NCBI GenBank assembly: GCA_016748015.1
Contig: JAAOMT010000088.1
Coordinates: 157,978 to 197,304, forward strand
Origin: Geosiphon pyriformis
Taxonomy: Eukaryota; Glomeromycota; Glomeromycetes; Archaeosporales; Geosiphonaceae
Direction: 5' to 3'
DNA: 39,327 nucleotides
In this document: piece after piece, positions 1-7,705 of the stretch
Layout: the number at the start of each line of letters is the position of its first letter
Numbering within the stretch: position 1 is the first letter of the stretch
Position numbers and translations under genes: made by a program
The notes under the pieces: generated by a model
Told to the model about the DNA's origin: nothing
Seen by the model: only the letters and a program-made list of their open reading frames with translations
The model's database searches: none

Positions 1-412
1 AAAAAAAAAAAAAAAAAAAAAGTTTGTCCAACCAAAATGTTGTCATAACTGATTAGTAATATCAGGCATCATCGTCATAATTGTGAGTCATACATTAATG
101 AAGATGTAATAGGATAAATTATTTGCTCAGCTGCCACAGTATTTTGTAACCAACACTAAACAAGATCAGCGGAACGTGAGTTAAAAATGATTGAAGAATT
201 TCCAAAATTTAGATGTTCTCAAAAACGGGATCAAATATTTCTTAAAAAACTCTAAATTTAGAAATTGCAGACTCGCAGCAGCAAACCACCCTTACCAATA
301 TGTAACACAACCGCGGAACATTATAATAAAAGTATCATCAATCATTGTTTCCCGATAATTAATACCCATCAAAAATCTTTTTTTTTTTTCCATTCAAATC
401 AAAATCAACATC
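1..412. other. AT-rich leader with poly-A tract; no gene seen
   Basis: The window opens with 21 consecutive A residues, then AT-rich DNA with no convincing reading frame. The last 100 bases are the likely promoter and 5' UTR of the PARP gene: a TATAATAAAA-like stretch lies near 322-331 and a pyrimidine run sits just before the start codon. Confidence 0.5.
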
Positions 413-1172
413 ATGCCTGCGAAATATCAAGTCAAAAGCATCAGAATCAAATTCCAATCTCCGAATATAACATGCACACGACTACAAGTACTTGGCAAAG
501 ATCATCCAGAATTTATTTATTTGAAGAACGATTTCTTAAAAACTCTCCAAGATATCAGTGTAATTTCTATCATAAGATTACAAATGCCAGATGCAATAAA
601 ACAGCGTCATGAAGCTTTGAAACGTGAAATGTCGATTGGATCTCATTTGCCTTTAGAGCAAATAACCAAACGAATGTATCATGGAACGAGTTATACTTGC
701 GACGCTATGGCGATTATTAAGACCAGAAAACCATGTGGGTTAACCCGTTGCAGTATGTGTGGTATAGTAAAAGCTGGAAATAGCGGCACAAAATCAAAAT
801 GGAATGGAAGTAAGGGAATATTTCGACCATTTTGATATTTTTTAATATTTTCTTTATCCGTTCACCTATTTTGGGTTGTTGGGTCAATTACAATTTCAGA
901 AATGTATTTCGCTTCCAATCCAGCAACCGCTTTACCTTATAGCCGACGACCAATGGCAGATTCTTGTGCACCAAGGGTCATGTTCATTGCTGATGTGCTT
1001 GCTCCTGAATACGACGACGTTGTTGGAACATGTCAAGAGGCGGTAATCACTATTTACAAAAAATTATTTAAATCTTACTTTCTAAATATAAATGCTCCAA
1101 TATATATGAATAATTATTTAGGCTGCTCTCCCTCGGTACCTCGTCATTTTCGAGCGTGAGATCGAATACTAA
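413..1172 (+). CDS. Small PARP-like ADP-ribosyltransferase (3 exons)
   Basis: Model: exons 413-809, 900-1042, 1122-1172, giving 196 residues. Both introns are GT..AG and phases agree (1, then 0). The product is essentially only a PARP catalytic fold. His90 lies in MYHGTS, Tyr135 in MYFASNPATALPYS and Glu179 in CQEAAALPRYLVIF, matching the H-Y-E order of PARPs. A Cys-rich insert (Cys108, Cys113, Cys116, as CGLTRCSMCG) precedes the Tyr motif, which I associate with stand-alone fungal PARP-like proteins. Family role: transfer of ADP-ribose from NAD+ to proteins or nucleic acids. No signal peptide, BRCT, WGR or zinc finger is visible, so localisation and targets are unknown. The start is the ATG giving MPAKYQ. 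Family call is fairly sure; whether it makes mono- or poly-ADP-ribose is not determinable. Confidence 0.8.
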
Positions 1173-2145
1173 AAAAAAAAAAAAAAGAATAATTATTTGG
1201 TTCCAACTTACTAGAAAAGTTTAAAAATTCTTGGTTTGAATAATGAACAATCAAGCATGGCATTTTATGAATATTTATTTACAATTCACCAAAACAATGA
1301 AAATTTCACATTATCAATTTCATCATTTAAAAGCCCAAAGTTTTATGAAATTAAACAAAACTTGGGATAATCTTCTATCAATAAGATGCTCTTGAGGGTT
1401 CTCCTTTTCCAATTTCTTTTGTTCTTGCAACATCGTCATCATGAATAATTCCAAACTACTTTTTAAAAAACTCAAGAGTCGGGGAATTACATTGCATTTC
1501 AATAATCAACGTTAAACATATGAACAAAATTTTACTATGTGACCGATAAAGTTAATTGAAAAGTCAATTTTGTGAACGTATTCAAAATATATAGGAGGAA
1601 TAGTTCGAGGTTAAAAAAAAATTTCACGAGTTACGATAATATATAAAGAGCATGTTTACAAATCTCATTATGAAACAGATTGAATATCTTTTACTTAGCA
1701 GTGAGTAATCAATAGAAATGTTTTAAACTAATGTTTCAGAATTTGATTTAAAGCTATTTTTAGCTGAGAAGAGAAACGGATGCAAAGGAAGAATTTATCA
1801 TTAAATAAATTTTTTTTTGCTACTTTTATTTTATGGAAATCTTGACAAATCCTCAAACAATGAAAATTTTATAAAGTAGAAATTTGGTTGATGAATTATT
1901 TGAGTATTTATCCAAGTTTTTTCAAATAATGGGGTTTTAAATTATCCTATGTAAAATATCTCTTTTTCAATCGAATGATTTCACAGGTAAAATAACTTTA
2001 TCTCATCGAATTTTAATGTTACACCAATTTATAAAAAATATCTTGAATCCCCATTTTTAATTCACAATTGGGTTTGCTGAAATAAATAAATAAATGAAAA
2101 TTCAATTGGACGAATTGGGCAAACAAATGATATTTCCTTCTTTAG
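1173..2145. other. Intergenic, AT-rich; one doubtful open segment
   Basis: Mostly structureless AT-rich sequence. On the minus strand about 1323-1507 is open for roughly 60 codons and ends at a TGA. It contains a charged stretch (LQEQKKLEKENPQEHL) that could be a last exon or relic, but I found no matching upstream exon or start. Nothing else is supportable. Confidence 0.35.
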
Positions 2146-2527
2146 CGCCAACGAGGTGGTTCAATGCTTAAAGTCAACAGCGAAGTCCATAAACCATCAT
2201 CCTTTGGCATTTCATTATTTTCGCATGCTTCAAGCCGAGTCACATTCAAAGAGTTTCCTTCGCACTATATAAGTAGACGCAAATTTAATACAATTAAATT
2301 ATTCATTTCTATACCATATTTTTTAATGACTTGTAGAGAAATGTGGAGTTTTCAAAGGATAGAATAGTGAAAAATGCATCTAAATAAAAATCTTTATAAA
2401 AAAAAGGTGTTCGTGAGAATGCTTATGAAATTCATTACACATATGATCATCTTCTTGCTTTAAAGCAAGGGAGATGAATTTTTGGTATCTGAGGAAATAA
2501 TTACATATGTTATTAGATTGGTCGATC
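2146..2527 (-). pseudogene. Open minus-strand segments of a broken or unresolved gene
   Basis: Reading leftward, two overlapping open stretches can be linked by possible introns: one containing HPSQIKIDQSNN.. and ..KQEDDHMY, the other ending LTLSIEPPRWR then TAA at 2146. Candidate introns run from GTAATG to TTTAG (about 2435 to 2378) and from GTATAG to ATATAG (about 2315 to 2268). The join to the reading frame to the right at 2528-2846 does not work with canonical sites. I do not recognise a family in this part. It could be the 3' half of the neighbouring AIG1-like relic, a separate gene fragment, or chance. Confidence 0.22.
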
Positions 2528-2846
2528 TTAATTTGTGATGGGTGAACTGATCAGTTGCATGAATAAGATACTGAAAATGATTTTATGCAATCCTGTTACT
2601 CTGTACTTCATTGTGCATGCATTTTGTGCATCTTCCTCCACTTCAACAAAATAGCTGCGAATGGCTAAAAACCGTAAGCATTATGCCCAAGGTAAAAAGC
2701 TGAAAGTTTATGTATTTTGCAAACTCTGTATTCCACTTCCCATAATTCCTAAAACTAACATTAAAAAAATCATCTGATAAGATACTGTGTGTTAGGAAAA
2801 AGGATAAGTAAATAGATAAAGATATTGTAGCTGTTAAGAATGCCAT
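2528..2846 (-). pseudogene. FAR-17a/AIG1-like membrane protein, N-terminal part, frameshifted
   Basis: The ATG at 2846 opens 67 codons with a hydrophobic start (MAFLTATISLSIYLSFFL), then NYGKWN.. followed by a second hydrophobic segment. This resembles the TM1, Gly-Trp loop and TM2 pattern of FAR-17a/AIG1 proteins (androgen-induced gene 1 family, putative membrane serine/threonine hydrolases). The frame stops after SQLFC. Dropping one T from the TTTT run at 2648-2651 would let reading continue as FVEVEEDAQN.. and another hydrophobic stretch (LHKIIFSILFMQLISSP) before a TAA at 2528, where AIG1 proteins have their next membrane helix. The break is therefore either a real 1-base indel or a homopolymer sequencing error. 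The family assignment rests on pattern and memory only. Confidence 0.4.
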
Positions 2847-2989
2847 TAATTATTGTAATGTCAATATCCACTTTGAAATAGAATAAAGTGATAATTGTGG
2901 TAGATAAAATTATAATATATCGATTTATTTCATAAGGGCATTGAAAACAATTTCATAGTTTTGAACGATACAAAATTCATATGGAATGG

Positions 2990-3980
2990 AATCTTAAAAA
3001 AACTGCGAATTGTGTTGAATATAATTAAAAAAAACCAATTCAAAAGAATTTAAGTTATTAAAAATATCAAATAAAATTTTTCAAGTATATAAAAAATAAA
3101 TTTTTTTTTAAGTTTAATTTAAAGAACATTAATTAATTTTTACAATTTTTATTTTTTAAATGATAATAAATCTTGAATGATAATTTTTTTTTACTCTTTT
3201 AATAATTAAACCAAAAAAGTTGAAAATTTTTATATTAAATTCTTAAAGCTTTTAATGAATAAATAATACTTATTTCAAGAAAATTTATTTTTTTAATTAA
3301 AATATTTTTAATTAATTTTTTTTTACAAAACAATATATTATTAAAATTTAATAAAAAATCAATTTGGTTCGTTAATTTATATTTTAAAAAAAATTAATAA
3401 TATATAATTAATTTTATATTAGTATATAAAAAATATAAAAAATGACTTACATTAAAAACAATAATTTACATATAAATAAAATAAATCAGTTTAAAACATA
3501 AATTGAAAATTATTTTTTAATTATCATATTTTATACAAATTATTTTTATTTATTTATATGTTAAATTAAACAATTTTTGTTTTGTTTTTAATATAATAGC
3601 AAAAGTTCAATTAAAAAAATTAATAATAATTTGATAAATAATTGAAAATTAAAAATTAAAAATTTTATTATTTTATTTTCTAATCATTAATTACAAAACT
3701 TTGGCACAAAAAAATATTTAAATGTTATATTTAATTTTGATATTTTTTATTTATTTATTTCATTCATAATTAATATTATTAAAAAAATTCTATGTAATTA
3801 AATTAAAAAAAAATTATTTTGTTTATATTTTATCATAATATATTGTATATATATATTAATTAAAATTATAAAAACTTATAAAATTTTTTATTTTAATAAT
3901 TATTAGAATAAATTATTTTTAAAATTAATATTAACAAAAATTTGAAACATTAAATGTTAAAAAAAACTTATCTTAAAATA
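2990..3980. other. Extremely AT-rich island, no coding potential
   Basis: About 1 kb made almost wholly of A and T homopolymers and TAAT/ATTA words, with visibly far fewer G and C than the flanking gene blocks. No open frame, RNA gene or repeat unit is seen. Similar islands recur at about 14.1-15.7, 29.5-31.2 and 32.4-33.4 kb. Confidence 0.75.
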
Positions 3981-4609
3981 AATTGGTTGGAGGATAAATG
4001 CGTTGTACGATAATAGTTGGCGGTTGGATTAAACCGTGAATCCAAGGAAAATAATAAATAAATAAATAATTATATTTTTCAATTTATTAAATCATTCAAT
4101 CAAGTATTTAATAAATGGGTGGCTGGTCGCGCGCGAGCCACATCTAATGTACCATAATTGATTTAGTGGATTACACCTTCGGCAAAAAAAAAAAATTTAA
4201 TTAATTAAGTTAACATTAAAGCACAATCTACTAAAATATGTTGATTCATATACCAAAATGAATTAGAATTCGAAAATATTAAAATTTAGTAATTTAGTAA
4301 CTATTCTAGAGACCCATTCAATACAAGAAACAAAATTCAAATCTTTTATTCAACTTAAAGATCCATAGAGGGTTTGAATTTCTTACCAATAACATATCAG
4401 CGATCTTGTCACGAGTACGTTTCTTTTGGACCTATAATTTCTAAGAAAATCGAATGCAATCGGTATAATCAAATCAATCTTGCTTGCAAAATTCTCACCA
4501 GCTTAAGAAATTTTGAGGCAATGAAATTATAATAATAATAGTAATAATAATAATAATAATAAGCTTTTAGCAATAAATAAAATATAGACTCAAAAAACGG
4601 ACTAAAGAA
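3981..4609. other. Upstream region of ISD11, with GC-rich hairpin and TAA microsatellite
   Basis: No gene found. It contains a GC-rich inverted repeat at 4119-4141 and an interrupted (TAA)n run at about 4528-4561 that ends roughly 50 bases before the ISD11 start codon. Confidence 0.5.
4119..4141. repeat. GC-rich inverted repeat
   Basis: GTGGCT at 4119-4124 pairs with AGCCAC at 4136-4141 around an alternating CGCGCGCG core. It is a sharply GC-rich hairpin directly after the AT-rich island. Function unknown; it could be a chance palindrome, a protein site or a residue of an inserted element. Confidence 0.5.
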
Positions 4610-4939
4610 ATGTCAGTAGCATATGCAAATTCTCTTCGTACACAACCCACCCGCTCTCACATTATTCATCTGTATCGCTCGTTTCTGCGCGCAAGCAACA
4701 CGTTCGCAAACTATAATTTTCGCGACTATGTAAAACGTCGTACGCGAGATTCATTTTGTGAACACAAAAGCGAGACAGATCCGCTCAAGATTACTGAACT
4801 AGTTCAAAAAGCGGAACGAGAGTTGGTGGTAGTGAAGCGACAAGGATATTTGAATGGGTTATATGCAGTAGATCGATTGGTGGTTGAGCAGGAAGCATTG
4901 AAGGGAAGTAATAAAACGAGATTGCGTGGATGGAATTGA
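4610..4939 (+). CDS. ISD11: LYR-motif Fe-S biogenesis factor ISD11 (LYRM4)
   Basis: A single-exon gene of 109 residues. The LYR tripeptide is at residues 21-23 (HLYRSFLRAS), followed by NYNFRDYVKRRTRD, ETDPLK and the closing YAVDRLVVE, the order and spacing of eukaryotic ISD11. The family protein is a small three-helix mitochondrial matrix subunit. It stabilises the cysteine desulfurase NFS1 and binds the acyl chain of mitochondrial acyl carrier protein, so it is needed for [Fe-S] cluster assembly. The first 17 residues (basic and polar, no acids) could serve mitochondrial import. Length fits the usual 90-110 residues. The start is the only in-frame ATG near the motif. No intron, unlike its neighbours. 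Confidence 0.93.
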   Translation: MSVAYANSLRTQPTRSHIIHLYRSFLRASNTFANYNFRDYVKRRTRDSFCEHKSETDPLKITELVQKAERELVVVKRQGYLNGLYAVDRLVVEQEALKGSNKTRLRGWN

Positions 4940-5446
4940 GAATGGTGGCATAAACGCAATTCTTTTATGTGGGAACTTAATGGTAGACAAGATTGGATTT
5001 ACTGGATGGCTTTCCTAAAGCCAAGAACATTGGTGCAGGGATATTTTTGCCTTCGTTTTCGAATATCTGTAAATTAATCAGTGGAGCAGTTTTGGAATTG
5101 TAATTGATTGGATATTTGGACTCATAGATTTCCACGATGAACATAATAGTTAATGTAGTAAAGTAATCTTGAGAGTCGAAAGAAGGCTTATCTTATTCAA
5201 AAGAACCTCAAGTGTCTGATTCAATGAGTGATGGTTCAAACATAATAAGAGCATCCAACTATCTAGAGATCCTTCATTCTGGCTTTGAGTCTTTTTTACA
5301 TTTAAATACAATAGTTTCTGATACTAAACGTATTTTACTAATTTCATTTTATGAAGCTTAAAAAGAATTGACCAATAAATTTTAATAATATAAACAAATC
5401 AGGGAAAATTGATGGTGTCTATTACTGCAATCTACAAATTTATGTT
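4940..5446. other. Convergent 3' intergenic region
   Basis: Lies between the 3' ends of the plus-strand ISD11 gene and the minus-strand gene ending at 5447. AT-rich, probably 3' UTRs. No additional reading frame or RNA gene is seen. Confidence 0.5.
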
Positions 5447-5847
5447 CTAAACTTTCTTTTCTTTGCGTTCACGCTCCTTCTGAATACGTTCTTTTTCTCG
5501 GCGGTCCTCTTCTTCGATTATATCATCCCCTGTCAATCCACCCTGAAACTCTTCCATGAAAGTGTGATGTCCATGAGTAGTTGGTTGATGTGAGCTTTTG
5601 TCAAAATGAATAATTTATTAATGTGTCTCTTCAAGTCAAAGATGAAATTTATAATGAACTACCTTCCCTCTTTTTCCTCCTTCTCTCTCGATTCTTCCGC
5701 ATCACTTTTCTTTTGATTTTCCGTTTGACCATACAGTAAGTGACGTGTATGATCCAACTTGTCAGTGGTGGTTGGAGCACCTGCGTAACCTGCTGACAGG
5801 CCAGTTTCGCGAGAAATTTTATCCTTGGAAGGATCAATGCCAGACAT
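5447..5847 (-). CDS. Uncharacterised small charged protein (2 exons)
   Basis: Model: exon 1 5847-5663, intron GTAGTT..AAAAG, exon 2 5594-5447; phase 2 is kept and the product is 110 residues. It begins MSGIDPSKDK.., contains a small hydrophobic/Gly stretch (GLSAGYAGAPTTTDK), then a strongly charged middle (SREKEEKEG), a His-rich stretch (THGHHTF), FMEEFQGG, and a basic/acidic coiled-coil-like tail (RREKERIQKERERKEKK). No signal peptide, membrane segment or family motif that I recognise. The frame stays open upstream of this ATG, but that part is AT-rich and not convincing, so I keep MSGIDP as the start. It lies head-to-head with EIF1AD, 300 bases apart. Confidence 0.7.
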
Positions 5848-6147
5848 GATTTTGAATTGAAGATAAATATTTGGTGGTTCGCAAGGGGAACGAATGGTTA
5901 TTATCAATAAAAATTTAAATTTGAGGAAACTTCTCTTGTTCCCACGCCACTTTTTAGATCCAGTCACATGCTCAATGCCATGACCAATAATGACATATTT
6001 GATGATGAAATTTTTCGAGAGACTGAAACCTATCGAAAAATGTTTTGTCACTTCTTTAACTTGACTGATTCGGAAAACAAGGGATTCGTTTTCTGCGTAA
6101 ATAAATAAAAGTTTAGTCACAATAGTGAAAGGAAAACTAGTATAAAA
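5848..6147. promoter_or_regulatory. Bidirectional promoter region
   Basis: The 300 bases between the start codons of the minus-strand charged-protein gene and EIF1AD must hold both promoters. No clear TATA element or repeated operator can be pointed to. The call rests on the head-to-head arrangement. Confidence 0.45.
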
Positions 6148-6861
6148 ATGGCTCGTAAACAAAAGACAACAAATAAGCTTTTAACTTCCACCCCTAGACC
6201 TGCTGATAACCAAAAGATCGCTCGGGTTTTAGGTGGAAGAGGAAAAAATCTCCATGAAGTTGAATACTCTGACCAGAGCACAACTTTATGTACATTGCCA
6301 CCAAAGTTTCGTAGCTTGGTCTGGGTAAAAAGAGGTATAATTCGCAATTTCATTGCATGATGTAATTGTTAGATTCGATTATGATATAAGAAAAATTCCC
6401 GATTCCTTTGATCTTCACCATTTAAGGTAGTTACGTTATAATAGCACCTTCAGAATCAGATCGTATAAATAAAATTGGGGGTGAAATTGTTCATGTTCTG
6501 TTGCCAAAACACATCAAAGAATTGAAGTCGGAAGGGATATGGTATTTGGATTTGTACAACTTTGATTTGCTCACGTTTTATTATCATAATACATAATTAT
6601 ATCGCATTTTTGCCAATCAAAGGTCCAAAGAATTTGATGTAAAAGAGGATCCATCGTTTATGCTGACAAGGTTTTTTATGATGAGCCTCATTAAATTAGC
6701 ATTTAATTATAAAACCCCTGATAAATAAACTTTCTTTCATAATCATTAGATCCCATCACGAAGAAAATTCAGATAGCGATATCTTTGTCAATACAAATCG
6801 AGAGGTGGTGGAAGACGAATCTTCATCGAGTGAAGGCTCACATTCAGATTCAGAAGAGTAG
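6148..6861 (+). CDS. EIF1AD: S1-like RNA-binding protein EIF1AD (4 exons)
   Basis: Model: exons 6148-6334, 6427-6541, 6623-6670, 6750-6861, with all introns GT..AG and matching phases; 153 residues. An eIF1A/S1-like OB fold covers roughly residues 5-100: RVLGGRGKNLHEVEY, LPPKFRSLVWVKRGSYVII, GGEIVHVLLPKHI, and EGIWPKEF. The tail ends in the family signature DIFVNTNRE plus an acidic Ser/Glu run. Family length is 150-170. EIF1AD relatives are nuclear-enriched RNA-binding proteins reported to act in late 40S maturation, unlike the translation factor eIF1A they resemble. It neighbours UTP7, also a small-subunit ribosome factor. The start codon sits in a good context (AAAAATGG). Confidence 0.92.
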
Positions 6862-7007
6862 CTATTCAAATTCAAATTCAAGGCACTAGATTGCCCTGCG
6901 TATATGTAGTGCTTGATTTTCAATTAAGAACTTTATTAGAAGTTTAGTCTTCCTACCAACTGCACACGACTTCAGGTAGATAATAGTTTTTCAATTCTCC
7001 GCGCATT

Positions 7008-7595
7008 CTAGTTCTTTCTATCGATCAAACATTCTAGCTTTTTTTGCGATTCTGGATTTTCAATTTTTTGCATTCGACGTTCAGCAGCTAAAACCAAAGG
7101 ATTCAATCCAGAACCAAAAGATTCTTGTAATAAAGAACCACCACCTAAACGTTGTCCACCATATGTATCGCTACTTGCAGTTATTTTGCTATGTTTATTT
7201 CCTGCCTTCCGAGTCTTATCATTATTGGCAATGTTTTTCAACCCCTGACCGCGATTTTTTTGAGCTTCTCTATTTGTTGAAGCTTGATGTTGAATCTTAG
7301 CATAAGGAATCTGGGGAGTTTTTTTTTGGTCTTGTTGCCCCTCCCCCCCTTAGAGCCAAATAGATAAGAAAATTACATTATTTTAGTAAAGAGAAGCGGT
7401 TTGAACTTAAAATTTGCACAAAATTCATAATCAGGTTTAATATAGCGTTAAGAATGGCTAAAGAATTATTCAAAAAACCAGTTTTGAAGCGGAAACAAAT
7501 TGCCTAGTTTAAAAAGTGATCAGAGCAATTGATTTACAACTTTGTTGGTTTTGTTGCGTTCGAGCAGAAGGTCGAGTCTGGCGGGTAAAAGACAT
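7008..7595 (-). CDS. Uncharacterised Gln/Gly-rich small protein (2 exons)
   Basis: Model: exon 1 from the ATG at 7595 (MSFTRQTRPSARTQQNQQ) to 7541 or 7538, intron GTTGTA or GTAAAT to CTAAG, exon 2 7348-7008; about 131-132 residues. Either donor keeps phase 1. Exon 2 reads on through a Gln/Lys segment (QQDQKKTPQIPY), a basic region (NREAQKNRGQG), then YGGQRLGGGSLLQ and LVLAAERRMQKIENPESQKK. The pair RLGG plus AAERR loosely recalls the C-terminal half of Wss1/SPRTN-type proteins, but no HExxH metalloprotease motif is present, so I give no function. The gene is divergent from UTP7 with only 110 bases between start codons. Confidence 0.6.
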
Positions 7596-7705
7596 AACAA
7601 AGTTTTGGAGTTGAAGGAATTTGAAGATGAGATCCATTTATATAAGCCTATGAAATGGAATCTTGCCATCAGCTGTGTGGCTGAGCAAAATTTTCGTCAA
7701 AAACC
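7596..7705. promoter_or_regulatory. Compact divergent promoter shared with UTP7
   Basis: Only 110 bases separate the minus-strand start at 7595 from the UTP7 ATG at 7706, so both promoters must overlap unless transcripts start elsewhere. No core element is recognisable. Confidence 0.4.

Noticed and set aside
265-612. Plus-strand 115-codon open frame
   Set aside because: It overlaps the PARP gene in another frame, lacks an ATG and has no family features.
2164-2367. Plus-strand 67-codon open frame
   Set aside because: The opposite strand of the same stretch reads more like protein (LEACENNEMPKDD..) and has splice-like signals; the plus frame has none.
5659-6162. 167-codon minus frame covering the charged-protein gene
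   Set aside because: Its first 105 codons are AT-driven and would run through the EIF1AD promoter. The internal ATG at 5847 starts the convincing part.
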